Below are positions 26,604-39,568 of a DNA stretch of 64,000 nt, one piece after another. The number at the start of each line of letters is the position of its first letter. The first letter of the stretch is position 1. The notes beneath the pieces are model-generated. The model did no database searches and had not been told where the DNA came from. It saw only the letters and a list, made by a program, of their open reading frames with translations. Source of the DNA: Rhabdornis inornatus (lineage: Eukaryota > Chordata > Aves > Passeriformes > Rhabdornithidae); the NCBI GenBank assembly GCA_013397075.1, contig VWZS01000496.1, positions 558,001-622,000 on the forward strand. Reading direction: 5' to 3'. The translations under genes and the position numbers were made by a program.

Positions 26604-29600
26604 GTCTATCCATCTCTACCTCTCTCTTACCAAGAAATGTATAGTCAAAGGCATATAGACCACCCTTCCACAAAATTATTTCTATGTTTTTCAGCCCTTC
26701 AAGGCAGCCTTTATGCTTTCTTGGGGGAAACTGTAGTCAGGAAAACAGCAGGAGAATATCCAGCTTTTGAATGTTAAAATATGCCAAACATGGACACCTC
26801 AAGGGACTGCAATCCGTTGGACTCTGCACCGGGACACAAATAAGCAATTAAGGAGCAAGGCAGGGAAGCAGAGTGTAAACAAGGAGCTTCTGACATATTC
26901 ATAAAGTGTCAGTCACAATTCCCTGGTATTTCTGTCATATGGAGTATGGATTGTTTCAAATAGTGCTGCATGCTCAATTCTTTGCCTTGGAAAAGATGGC
27001 TTTTGTTTCTTTTTCTTTTTTTTTTTTTCTTGCTAAGTGGATTACCCCAGGCCTGACTGAATAAATAAATTGGATGTTAATGGTTGCATTTTGGATAGAG
27101 TCTGTCTAGGAACAGGTTGACTATGTCATTTTGAAAGGGATGTTTTTGTGCTCTTCCTAGTTCAGGCAATGCCAAATGAGAGGAATGAAGTAAATATCTC
27201 TTCAGCATTTTGACAGTGCTTCCAGGAGAAGTTTCTTTGGTATCTGCACAAAGCAGAGTTGAAAATTTCAGTAAGAGGGCCTGGAAGCCAGACATAGCTT
27301 TAGAACGTTAGAATAGTGGTGAATATGAAAGATTTTAACCTTTTCTGAGAAAAATACATTATTTTAAGGGATTTGGTACCTTCACATGACAACAGAAATT
27401 TTGCATACTGAAATAAATAAGAACATACCTCTGAAATTTTTCACAGAGTTGAATTTCAGTGAGAATCATCCAAGTGCAGTAGAATTGGATCATGGAACTT
27501 TGCAAAGACACAGGATATGAGCAAAGACACTGGCACATTACAAATACATCTAGAACATGTGACTGTGCAATTGCTTCTTTTATGGTGGTAGGAAATAAAC
27601 AGAATGGATGAATCTGCAAAGGATTTTTTTAAGATTGATTAAAACCAATAGCTTTTGAAAGATCTGAGTCTCAGAGAGTTTTAAGTATTAGATTTTGCCT
27701 AACCAGGAGATGAAGCATAACAGTCTATATTTCATTTTTTCTCAAAAGCATGAAATGAGGTGTCATAAAAATCTCTTTCCAAGTGGTCTCTGGACAGAAA
27801 TTTTGAACAGTGATTAGTATAGAGGGAAGGAAAACTGTAACCAAGTCAGAAGATGCTGTAGACTGGTCATGGATATGTCCTACAACGCCAGGAGAGCTGT
27901 GCCAAAATGCAACCTCTAGCCTTAGGGAGCAGGACTGAGTTCTTCAGATGTTATTATTTTGCTTTCATGATTCCTTTCATAATGATTTTGCATATAGAGA
28001 TAGAATGAGCAGTTTCAGACTGAACAGTTAGAAAATGTTCTTGATGTCTCATTTTCCTTTCCATATGAAAATGTTGGAAATCTGCAAAGAAGTTATTCTC
28101 TTTTTTTTTAATATATGTTGTTTGCATTTGCATTTGTGCTTGTATTTGTCCAAATGCATCCCCAAAGAGAAACCTATAAAAGAATAGTGTGTCTTTGGAC
28201 ATATCTACAATCCTCCTTACTTGTGAATGAAAGGCTGCTAAAAGCAGCTTCCAGCCAAGCTTTACCTCTGTTAAGTTTCTGGGCTCCAGCTCTGCAGTGC
28301 TGCTGAGTTCACCTTTTTGTAACACATCATAGCTCTGTGTGTACAGACAGAAGAGCCATTGGGGGCCATCAGGATTCAGATAATTTTTTTAGCCTTTTTT
28401 CTGTGTTGTTGAGTGATTTCTTTCTTATTTTTTTTTTTTTAAATGCTGCTTTGATACTGACATTGCATGGAATCTCACAGCTGTCTCCGGTATTTGACAA
28501 GTGCTGGCTGCTGCCAAGAAGGGTGGTAGCAAAGGCTGGTGAGACCATATCAAGGGTTGCTTGTATGCTCACCAAAACAGATAAGGAATTTTCGAACTGT
28601 TGTTTTCAAACTGTTGTTTTAAGATTGAACTGGTTTTTATACTATATTCCATTTTACCAAGATTGCTTGTTCTGTGTTGCTAAAACAAGATCAAAGTTAG
28701 GAAGTCGTAGGAAGCAAATACTAAAATCAAGCCAAGAGCAGCAAGCCTGCATTTGTGTGCCAACTTGGCTGGTTATGCATCCAGCAGTGTCCTGGGGGAA
28801 CCAGCTATCCCCCTTGCACGGTTTTCAGCCTGGAGCAGAGGTTCAGCTGCCACTGCTGGGAGGGTAAATCTGCCCTGGGGCACAGGCTGAAGCCCCATCC
28901 AGACTGTCAGCACACACTGCTTGTGTATTGCACAAACTGTTCCTGTTGCAGCTCTGATTGCCTTTGCCTTGAGAAGTGCGATTTGGAGAGGGAGAGAGGG
29001 AGGAGTACATTGTATCTGGTCCTTGATCAAGTATTTGAGTCATGCTTTGATGTGGGTAATGATAAAACTGGGAACTAGTTCATTCTGAGTGTTTAAGCAA
29101 AAAAAATTAACTACATTTTTTACCAAGCTAAGGAAACTGCTACAAATTATGGCAATTTTACTATTGCAGTTTGGAATAATTTAATTATTTTGAGTCCTTT
29201 TCCTATCTCTCTTAAATAAATTCCGTTGATAATGATCTCCTTTTAAGAACTCATACAAGGCACTGATTGATTCTGCATTCATTCATGCCTCCTACAAAAT
29301 CCTAATGATTGGAGAGCTCTATTGTCTGTTGTATCCTGCTGCAATTCGGAAAGTTTAGTTCTGAAAAGATACAGTGTGGAAAAAGCTTCTTTCATCTTTT
29401 TCAATCTCTGTATGTATTTTCAATCTTGTGAAATAGGCAATAATGTAAATTTTTTCAGGTAACCAAGGTAAATGGAAGTATAGGGGAAGAGTGAAAAAAA
29501 CAAATGAAAAAATCCTGTTGCCTTAGAAATAGGTTGAAGTCTGTACTTTATTCACAGTAATATGAATCTCCTATAGACACCTTTTATCAGATCCATGTAT

Positions 29601-31788
29601 TCTTTTTGTTTGATTATGACCAATTCACCTCAAAGCATGCCCACCTCTTCCTTGCCTCAGTCTGAATATACACCACTGTTTTAACCACAGACTTCTGAAA
29701 TTGTCTGTATCATTCAACAATAGATATAAAACGATCCTTAAATGGGCCTATCCATTAATGGTAGAAGATTCCTGCAGCCCTTTCCTGTTCTCTAAGGATT
29801 TGGCTGCCTAATGGGTGGATTGCAAACTACTGAGTCTATGACAGCTCATTTAGCAAGGCTGTCTCCCAATATTTTTTGTTTCACTTGGGAAGCCATTTCA
29901 TCACCTCTGCCACTCCCTACCCTGGGACACTTTGGCTGAGGCTGTTCCCCTGTACCAGGCAGAAGAGCAGTTTTCAGCAGCAGCTCCATTCTTCTGAAGT
30001 GGCTGGAATGGCTGTTGAGCAAAGGAAAAAAGGGAACAAAGTAGAAATGCAGATAGCAGTGGCATTTGATGCAGGGGAAATATTCCTTTCCCAGGCAGTG
30101 TCACCACAGCAGCCAGTGAACGTGAGCTATAGCAGCTGTCTGACCTGCTGCTGGTACAAATCCATCTGAGGAGGATTCAAGGAACTGTTCTTTTCTTCAC
30201 TGTGCAACTTATTGATTTCTCTCCATGAACTTTTTTTACTCGGCCAGGGAAGGAAGATTAGGAGGATTATCTCTGGGATATGTGCCATCCAGTTACCTTG
30301 ATTGTGCTTGTGAGATTACAGAGGTATAAATGTGGTACATCTGGAGGTCATGACTGAGACTACAGAGCCTTGAGTGCTTACATCTGTTCCACTACTGATA
30401 CTTTTACTCCTCACCATTCTCTACTTAATACATTACTTATTTCATGTTAACATTTTGCTCAACTGCAGCATTAAAAGATCGCAAAGGGGCAGAATTCTGG
30501 CATCTGACCAAAAATTGGAAGATTTAAAACCAAAGAATTTTGAGGTTCTCATTTACATGCCTTATTGACTGAAGCACCACAGTCCCGCCTGTGTATCATT
30601 ATACTGGCCTACAGTGTTTTCACTGAATGATACTTTCTATGTCATCAGCACATTGTAGACAAAGGCTGTACAATCTTTGTCATCTTTTATAGCCTTCTGT
30701 CTTCAAACTGTAATTGTACTTACTTGTGTCATAGAGTTTCTTATCACAGTAAGTAATATGGTAAACCATACTGAGCATTTCTTGAATATAAAATTCTGTA
30801 AAGTATTTGCAGACTTATAGGCTCATCAGGTACCGAATGCAGATATTATGTGACTGCATATAATAAAAACTCATTTCTCTTCCCTTCCTCCTTTAAACCT
30901 CTTTCCTTCTTTCCTGCTATCCACAATTCATCTCCCCATTTCCCAGCTGTGTTAAACAGCTTTGGGCTTTTTGGACCAACTTTTGATTGGGTGTTCATTC
31001 AGCTTTATGTGATTACAGACTTGACTACATTAAGAGCAGGTAATTAATTATGGAAAGACTGATCATGTTGTTATCTCTGTGTTAGAAGTAAAGAAATAAT
31101 ACTTAAGCAGTGTTTTCAAGATGAAATATTTGATTCTGTCTGTACTTGCTGGAAAAGTTCTTGGATGCCTGTGCTCCAGGTCATGGCTGAACATGCACAG
31201 GTCTTTCAATGCCTTGTGTACACCCTCAGACTCATTTATTTAACAGACTGTCTCTGTCCATGTGAGATGGAATTTCTTTGAAGTAGTGCTTATCTTTTGG
31301 CACAAGTTGGCCTTCTGTAAATACATAATTATTTTGGGTATTACTTTGAAACTGTCCTTGTGTTATTTGTTTGCTAATTATGTTTTCTGTTATTGATGTA
31401 GTACAAACATAGTACCTTACAAATCTCTGAGAGAGCAGGAGTGACATGACCTGTCACTGGATGCCTAACTTAATCATGCCAAATTTTAATATGAAGTCTT
31501 CGATCAGGATTTGTTTAGCATTTTTTGTAGAAAAGTAATTCTGATTCAACAGATCTCCAGCTGTCCATGGATCCTAATTCCAAGGGCTGGTTCACTGCCT
31601 TGGACCTGTGAGTAGTTTCACAGATTTTTAGTGATAAATATACAGATTTCTGTGTTTAGTGTGCTGTAACATGTCCCAGTCAAGAGGGAATAATGAAGGA
31701 AAAATTGTGACAAAGGAATTTCCAAAATACAGTGCACAAGAAGCACCTTAGTAAACAAAACAGAGAAATCTCATGGGGACTTGGTGGT

Positions 31789-31820
31789 TTAAAAAAAAAA
31801 ACAAAAAACAAAAAAACAAA
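31789..31820 (+). repeat. A-rich tract with CAAAAA spacing
   Basis: An uninterrupted A-run followed by AAAAAAC units. It might be the tail of an old retroposed sequence, but no upstream element was recognised. Confidence 0.8.
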
Positions 31821-33871
31821 TTTTGGACAATGCAGCAATGCAACCTCAGAACTGTGCAAAAGCTTACAATCTAGGAAGAGGAGATAAAGGCAGAATACTG
31901 GTATTTGGGAATCACAGTCTATGGCTGATACTGTCTGACATTGGTGAGCTTCGCAAAAACAAAGAGAGAAAGAAGAAGGTGAAAATGGCAAGAGCATGGA
32001 TACTTGGGTCAGCAAGAGATAGAGCAGGCATAGCAGACTTGAGAGTAAAGGCAAAAGTAAAGTAATAGAAATAAGAGAAGGGATGGCCATGGAGAAATGA
32101 GCATACCACAGAGGAAACAGCATGGTTGCCATGGCAAACTGGGGAGAAGGTTCTGCCTTGGGACATCTGGAAGGGCATGGACTCCCATTTCAGCATGGAA
32201 GTGGAAGAAAGCCACAAGATCTTAAATACTGAATGTATATCAAAATGCAGCCTGGAAATACCATAAATCTGAGTAGAGACAATAAGGAATGTTCCAAATC
32301 CTGCAGATCTCTGGCATCAGTAAAGAAGGTCTTTATAAATTAATTTGAATAAGTTGTGTGTGAATAGCATAATTACAGAAAAATGAGATGATCAATGGCA
32401 CTTTGAGTAGCTTGCAAAATGTAGAGAGAGAGAAAGCAGGCGGTCCAGCAAGAAGGCAATTGCCGTAGACCAAGCGTGAAATCATAAAAGAATAAATGCT
32501 TTCCTTATAGAATCTGCTGAGGTTACAGCCTAAGGTCGTATGTGTGTCCATGAATTAGATAAAGCAGTAAAAATGTGCAATCCCTCCATCAAGATTTTTT
32601 TTTTCTTAGACATCCTTTCTAGTTAACTCTTAGGTGACAGACAGTAGGTTCTGTCTAGCAATATTTGCTGACATCTCTTCTTCATGTGCTTTTCACCTCT
32701 TGAGCAGTGGGTAGCTGGGATGAAGGAATGGACTGAGCACACTGAAAACCCATCCCCTGCATTAATTAATTTCTTCTTTTTATATTCACCTTTCAGTATG
32801 GGAATACTGCAAGACTGACATGAAAATTTACCTTTATTTTAACTAGATTTTCAAGCAGTTTCTGTCATCCAGGATTTTGAAAGATAAGTTGAATTGGGCA
32901 TGAAATTTGCAGTTTTCCTCACATTGTCAATTACTTTTCCCAGAGGATTATATCAAAAAGCACTGGGCAGGAAATGCTGCACAGAACTGTTGCAAGGTAG
33001 TATAACTGAAGGACTGCTTTGTTTCTTGAGGGAAAAGAAATCACTGTGAAAGGAAAATAGCTGTAAGGCTGAACTGGAAATCTGAAAGCATAAATTCTGA
33101 AAGGAAGGAACAAAGTTCAAGGCAGTGCAAGGGTAATTTCACTTGCTAAGACCAGGATCTGTTAAGCTCTTGTCTCAGCAAAGTTGCCAACGAGCAGCCT
33201 GAGTGGACAAACATCTTTATTATAACAGCTGCTGCCAAGGGAAAAGTGAACTCTCATTTGCTGAGTAAACTTTTGCATCCACCCCCTCTTTCCCTCACCT
33301 GACCCCTACAGTCTGCCCCAAATCAGTCTCCCTGTCCTTGTGCAGTGCATGTTTTGGCTCTTTGAATGTTGCTTCTGATGGCTCAGCTGCTCCTACCCCA
33401 CCCTGGGATGGGAGACTCAGAGCTGGGCCCATCCTCAGCTCTTACCTGTGCCACCAAGGGCCACCCCTGCAAGCACTGCCACCTCACCAGGGAAAGTATG
33501 GAGTGGGAAAGCACTGGGGCATGGAAAGGGCCTTGCCTACATTCCCTGGAGTTTTGCATTTTTCTGTGGCACTGTAGAAATGTTTTGTTGTAATAATGTA
33601 GATGATAATTTTGCATAAAGCTCCTGGCTTCATGGAAGATTATGGGGTTTTCTAGCGGTTTTCACATTAAAAAAAATATGTTTCTTTATTCCTTTTGACT
33701 CTACTTTGCTTTCATCCTTTGATTATGAGATAGTCATGTTGCCCTGGTTTAAGGCAGGACATGAGACATTCTGTGCACTAAAGAGGCTTTTAAAAGAATC
33801 TGTTGTGATCAGTTGCTGTGTTTCACGGGTATTTCTGCCAGACTCTCTGCTTTGGGGTAACTTTCTGTACC

Positions 33872-33908
33872 AAAAAAAAAAAAAAAAAATAGAGAGAGAG
33901 AGAGAGAG
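33872..33908 (+). repeat. A18 run followed by (AG)9
   Basis: An 18-base A-run (33872-33889), a single T, then nine AG units (33891-33908). A compound simple repeat, likely variable in length. Confidence 0.95.
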
Positions 33909-34401
33909 TACTATTCCTGGAATGCTAGACAAAAATTACTTTATTACCAAGTTCAAATGAACGTCTTTGGAAACAGCATTGAGCTGTCATTGATAGGAAA
34001 CTTCACTTAGATTCTTTTGTGTTGAGATGTGTCACATATGCAAAAATACTTTAACTAAATTATTCGTATTTAATAACCCTCCTCTGTTCATATTAAAAAT
34101 CTTTCCATTGCATTATTTTACTTCTATTCATGCCTTTTTTTAATCTAAGTGCCTCAGTCACTGTGCATATTGCCTGCAGTGTGACTGCCATGCTTTGCTG
34201 AGTACTGTGTTGCTCTGTCACTCACGCTTTCTTCAGTCTTAACTGGATTCTTTTGAATTTGGTTTACTTGTCTCCTTGAGTTCTACAAAGTTTATTTCTG
34301 GATTTTTTTTTTAAAGCAAATTCATCCTAAATTCATATTCTTTTGACATTCTGGTGGCTTTATTTAATATTCACTCCATTTCTGTAGTAGTTTTCCAGTA
34401 A

Positions 34402-34650
34402 TAAGGTGACCAGAACTGAATACAGTATCCCAGTTAAGCACAAAGGTCATGAAGAGTTTACAAGATCTCAGTCTCTGTGACTTGATGTCATTTCTTACAT
34501 AGCCCCAACATCTGCCTTTGTGCTGCCATATCATGCTGCAAACCCATGTCCCTTTATTTTCTTTCCTAAGCTTAGTTGCATTGCTTCTTCCTGATTTATT
34601 TCTTCTGTGTAATATTAGTGTTAAATTATTTTCCCCAGCTGTGCTTTTTT
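34402..34650 (-). mobile_element. Degraded CR1 LINE fragment, antisense
   Basis: GTGACCAGAACTGAATACAG followed by TATCCCAGTT, and later a CATAGCCCCAACATCTGCC stretch and AAACCCATGTCC, follow the order of the reverse strand of CR1 upstream of the 3' end (compare 62750-63210). Divergence is high and boundaries are uncertain. It lacks the terminal octamers. Confidence 0.5.
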
Positions 34651-35330
34651 GTCTGAGACATTTGGTGTGGGAAAACTGAAAGCAAGCTGTAGCAACATCC
34701 ATGCCTGAAATTCTTGGGAAATGAATGCAGAATGTTGACTCTCCTGTTACTAATGTTGAATATTTAAGCGGTTCTGTAGACATAGATAGACAAATTAATG
34801 TAATCTACTATGATACACATGAGCTGTGTGCATGGTAAATCCTAATTCCTGTGTGAACTGGTATACATTATATCTGATCTTCTTTATGCTATACTATTTT
34901 TACCTAATTTTCATTTCTCTATTACTTAAAGATTATTTTTTAGATTACCTTTGTTAATGTTGTTTCAGTCTTCCATTGACTCTTATCCAGATCTTGGAAA
35001 GTCAGTCACTTGGGGTTTTTTTGGTTTTTTTTCCTTTCCCTATTTTTCCTTTCAAGAAGTCATCTCCTGCTAAAGTCAAAGCAGATTCCAGCTATTGCAC
35101 ATTTATGACTTTTTTCTTCACTAAGGTTGTTTGCACTGTCAGAAAGCAGTGAGGAACCACCTTGGAGCAGTGGGATACAGCATGCTGATTAGTGTTATGT
35201 TGGGAGATTACTGTTTTTAAACATTTAGGTGTTTCCCCTCCCCCAGTATTAAACTCTCCTGATCAACTTACTGTTTGTAAAATAGAAATGATGTAAAAAA
35301 TTAGTCATTATGTATCTTATTTTCCCACAG

Positions 35331-35510
35331 GATTTACAGATAATCAGTACAGATGAAAACCAGGTGTTTGTGGCTGTACAGGAGTGGTACCAGACAGACA
35401 CATACAACCTGTACCAGTCTGATCCACAAGGTGTTTATTACTCCATCTTGCTGGAGAATGTCCGGAGCACAAAGCAGCCAGAAGAGAATGTCCTGATAGA
35501 TATTCTGGAG
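35331..35510 (+). CDS. SORCS2: SORCS2 exon F (VPS10 beta-propeller)
   Basis: 180 bp, 60 codons, phase 0 at both ends; acceptor CCACAG, donor GTAGAT. It begins DLQIISTDENQVFVAVQEW, continues YQTDTYNLYQSDPQGVYYS, and ends ENVLIDILE. STDENQVF is a degenerate Asp-box (the Gly-x-Thr part is lost), a form also known in the family. YNLYQSD lies on the next strand. The frame runs 30 bases past the donor into the intron (to a TAG at 35538-35540), so retention would add a few residues then stop. Confidence 0.95.
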
Positions 35511-36177
35511 GTAGATCTTTATATTTTCCGTTATGTGTAGCCTGTGTGAAGGGCTTTTTTTTTGGTTTTAATTATGAGTGTAATTATTTTTAAAGTAACA
35601 TATTTTCACATTTATATTTAAATAAAGTAAAAAGTCTAGGATTTCTGTCTTATTTGTAGCATGTTGTTACTACTTACATGTGTCCCTCTTGCCCTGCTAA
35701 TATGTTGTTCATCTAAATTCTTGGGATGGGGTCCTATGGATGTGCAAATCCAAAATGTGCTGGGTTTTTTTTTTAATATATTGAAAAATGAATCTGGCAG
35801 GACAATTTATTATTGAAGTAAGAAGTTATGCTGCAGTGTATGCACAGCTTTTTTCTTCTAGGTGACTCAGTGGTGCATTTCCTGACTTAAGAGCAGGACA
35901 TCTTTTAGCCAGTAGGGTTTTAAGTAGTAATCCTGCAAGCCATGTGCTAGGTTGTGTCAGCTCTGAAAGGCTAAGAGCCAAGAAAATTAGATCTTGGACA
36001 GCAAATCCACTTGCTTTCAGTATGTGTCTTGTGCCAACAGCATTTTACGTGAGACAAACTCGGCTGTAAACAAATCTATCTTGTATTTTAACATCAGTGC
36101 ACTTGGCAAAATAAAATGTTATAGGGTTTTGGAAGAGTATCACAAGCTGTTTCAATTCCATTCCTGTTTAGGGAATG

Positions 36178-36207
36178 GAATTTCAATGTAATGAATTTCA
36201 ATGTAAT
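36178..36207 (+). repeat. Perfect 15-bp tandem duplication
   Basis: GAATTTCAATGTAAT occurs twice with no gap and no mismatch (36178-36192 and 36193-36207). A recent slippage-type duplication. Confidence 0.97.
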
Positions 36208-36312
36208 AAGGTGTACATTTACTCTGGTTCTGTTCTTTCTGGCCACTGTCAGAACATTAACTGGCAGAGCTTCGGTCTGACTCAGTTTGTCCCATTACAC
36301 TGTAACTTGCCT

Positions 36313-36436
36313 GGTGTTAAAAACAAAAAAACCAAAAAAACAAAAAAAAAAAACACCCAAAAAACAAACAAACAAACAAAAACAAAAAACAAAAACAAAA
36401 ACAAAAACAAAAACAAAAACAAAAACAAAAAACCAC
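36313..36436 (+). repeat. A/C tract with (CAAA)n and (CAAAAA)n repeats
   Basis: Starts with irregular AAAACC runs and passes through CAAA units into a regular CAAAAA series near 36380-36430. Frames that cross it (Lys/Thr/Asn-rich) are artefacts. Confidence 0.95.
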
Positions 36437-37643
36437 CAACCCAAAACTTTAAAGGTGCACCAGACTTCTTTGGCAAAGGTTTGTAGTAATTCTGGATGCC
36501 AGGCACATGCTGACAGAACTGTTAAATGGCTGTAATTAGACTATTCTTGGTGGGGGAAAATGATAGTGTTTTCTTCCTCCTTATCTCCTCCATCTTTCTT
36601 TAGCTTTTTCTTTCCAAATGGGTCTAGTAAAACAAAAAGGTCTCTCATTACCAGTGATTATTTTCTAGACTCTACCTTTTTTAGAAATGAGGCTTCCTAA
36701 TGAGTGAAGCTACCCATTGTGTGTAGCCACGTTCCCACAGGGTGATTTATTGACAGTATTAGTTTGCAGCATTTTACTCTTGGTCACCGCTGTGATCAAG
36801 CAAAGCTAAAAGGCAGTCAGGTGCAATCTCTACTCCTTGCATCACCTATAGTATGTAATTTCAGATAAGTTGTACAGAGATGCTACCCCTGGCTATCCTT
36901 TTGTCTACAAGAATTATTAACTTAATTCAGTTACACTGATTGTTTCATAATTTCCCAATGTTACTGAGGGCATATTAGATAACACAAACTTAGTTCATTG
37001 TGTGCAGGATCAATTTGAAGGTTTACATTAAAAATGAAATGTACACATGACAAGGAAAATACACATGGAACCATACAATTCAATTTTTAAAGCTATTTTT
37101 GAAATTGAGTTGCTTTATAGGAGAGCACTGATATTTTCCAGATAGCTTGCATGATAAATAACTAGTGCTCATCTTGTTTAGTAGAATGAGATCAAGTGCT
37201 CATAATATGTGGGTTATTTACTCAGTATAGAATTGCTAATAAATGAAACACGTATTGCAGCCCTTGAGGATGGGATTTTTTCTGGTCTAATCTGGGCTTT
37301 CTTTTTTGAGTATTTTAATGCAAGTATCCCATCTTGGGAAGGGGAACCTTCAGTGTGCCAGAGTGGTGGAAAATTTCTCTTTCTGTCAGTGCATAATTCT
37401 CCTTGATATTTGTACTGTTCATCTTTGTTATCTTCTGCTGACTCCACTTCATCTTTTACTTGTACATCTGCTATAAAATTTTTAATAGGTGTCTGCCTGT
37501 CTGTATTAATTTTCTTTTATATGCTTTATCTTTTTTTACACTGTATTTCTTCTCATGTTGTACACGTAAAAGGGAACAATTTCCAAATACTTGTTTAAAG
37601 AAGAGAAGAAAAAAAAAAGGTTAAGTAGTAAATGACTGTCCAA

Positions 37644-37695
37644 AAGGAGCATGCCCTTGAATGATGTGACTGTATGCAAGGAGCATGTCCTTGAA
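37644..37695 (+). repeat. Spaced direct repeat, 18 bp, period 34
   Basis: AAGGAGCATGCCCTTGAA at 37644-37661 recurs at 37678-37695 with one mismatch (C to T). The 16-base spacer is not repeated in full. Probably a small old duplication. Confidence 0.85.
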
Positions 37696-39492
37696 ATTGT
37701 ATCAAGTGCTGCCAGTGTGAAGGAGTCACAATTTGTCATAGGCATTTTTGCAGAATGGGCATACTAATGCAATACCTCCACACTGGTTCCTGCTGTGTCT
37801 CCTTATGCAGATAAGTGCTACACAAGTTGCAGTACACTTTCTTCATGCTTTTTTCCCCCCAAACAACAAATTGTACATATTTAAATTTTAGTCACAAACA
37901 TATATTATATAGCAGTAATTTCTACATTTCAGTGACTGTTCTTAATAAACACTGTGGGATCATCTGAACTGTGCTTCTTGCTACCAACTAAACAGAATAT
38001 TGTTGGATGGAATATCAGAAATGTAACAAGGAACAATTAATAAGTCACAGCAGAAAATCTCAGAAAATAATTTTATAAGGTAAAAAGTGCTTTTCTAAGA
38101 GTACTGGGGAACAACTATGCCCTGAGCTGTTTATGAAAATGGGTACCCTGAGAACTGAGCTCAAAGTTAAAAAAAAAAATCAGCAGAAAGGTGCTTTGAA
38201 TTTCCTCATGTTCAGTTGCCTTCAGTGGCTCCTGGTCTGTTCATCAAAGTAACTGAGCACTTCACAATGTTGAAATGTCTTCTTTTCCATAGCAACTTAT
38301 TATTAATGTGAATTTTTTCCTTTCTTGATAAAAAGATACTTATCTTGCAGTTTTAGATTAGGGAACTAAGTCAAGGAGTAGAATGTACAGAAAAATTTGG
38401 GAGCCTTGGCATCACAGTCTAAACCAGGAGGTACATTTGACGCACACCATTTCCAGTATTTACAGAGTCAGGTGTGTATTTGTGTAGGCCACAGGACAAA
38501 TTAAATGGAAAATGCTACAGTGGGGGTGGGATGTTTTAAAGATGCCAATTTTTACACACCATAATTTTGTGTTAGTTATTGGGTTTTAGGCTGATGTACC
38601 ACTCCAAACATGATATTTCTAAACTTTCTCTGAAGACAGATGCCTGAAATCAATTTATTATTTCAAGCAGGGTTTATGCCTTTCGTTCAAAATACAAGTG
38701 CTGTGAAGTGCTGGTCGGCTTTTATCTTTTAAAGCAGCAATGAGAGAAGTTAACTGAGACACTGGAAGAAATGTTTTCATAACCTTTCAATGTTTGAGAG
38801 ATTCAAACACTTATGTCCCATATTCTAGAGAGGATAAATTACCCTAGAGCTTTGTTAGATTAGAGATGGGAGTGGGAAAGGAGAAAAATTGTAGCCTGAC
38901 TCCCATTTGATGATTATATGGAATTATTAAATATTCATTAAACGAGGGGGTGGGGAGAGGAAAGAGAGAGAAACAAAAATAATCATGATGCATCATTGGT
39001 TTTGCCATCCACAAATGAAGAGGGAACCCTCAGTTACAGTCCCTGATCTAATTATTGTTTAAATATTTAATATTGTGTTTACTGGAAGAAAGACTTGCAC
39101 AGAAATTTTACCCCAAGTCTGCCTTCCCACGTAAATATTTGAACTGCCAGGCTTTTCATGGCTGAGCTGATAGACTATGTAAAAAATCCTCAGCAAGATT
39201 AAAGCACTTCAGAAGTAAAGAAAGCAGGATCATAATTTCTTCCTTTCCTTTCTTTTCTCACCTGCACTGCAAAGTAGTTGACTTTTATGGCATGTTTGAC
39301 TTGGAGGTGGTTCTGAGCTTTCAGCATCCTGGATAAGTAACCCAATCACATACACATAGGATTTAAGAAAGAAGGAGCTCGTGAGAGAGTAGAGAATTTA
39401 AATGTTTATACAGTTGTTTTTTAAAATATAAACTTATATATATTTCCAAGTTCTAGGCTGTTACCATAACAGTACATTCCTATTCTCTGTTG

Positions 39493-39568
39493 ATTTGGAT
39501 CAGTTCCTTCCGATATTTATAAACAGTGAGATTTGGATCAGTTCCTTCCCGTAGTTATAAACAGTGAG
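39493..39568 (+). repeat. 38-bp tandem duplication
   Basis: Two adjacent 38-base units (39493-39530 and 39531-39568), both beginning ATTTGGATCAGTTCCTTCC and ending ATAAACAGTGAG or TTATAAACAGTGAG. They differ at three positions in the middle. No longer array surrounds them. Confidence 0.95.

Larger units (their letters stand above)
25448..35330 (+). other. SORCS2: SORCS2 intron 5 of the window (9.9 kb, the longest)
   Basis: GTAAGT to CACAG intron. It contains a TCTA microsatellite (26547-26603), poly-T and poly-A tracts (near 27017-27029, 28427-28440 and 31789-31820), an A-run plus AG repeat (33872-33908) and a degraded antisense CR1 (34402-34650). The frames at 28337-28867 and 31680-32217 are open but unrecognised. 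No exon with VPS10 similarity is missing here: exons E and F join directly in known SorCS2. Confidence 0.8.

Noticed and set aside
28337..28867. 176-codon + strand frame in intron 5
   Set aside because: No recognised domain, starts in a T-rich run coding Phe/Leu, and lies in an intron with no splice-supported exon in known SORCS2.
31680..32217. 150-codon and shorter minus frames in intron 5
   Set aside because: Leu/Phe/Ser-rich translation of the complement of purine-rich sequence; no domain recognised.
36175..36535. Lys/Thr/Asn-rich frames and Phe-rich minus frame
   Set aside because: Translation of the CAAAAA repeat.
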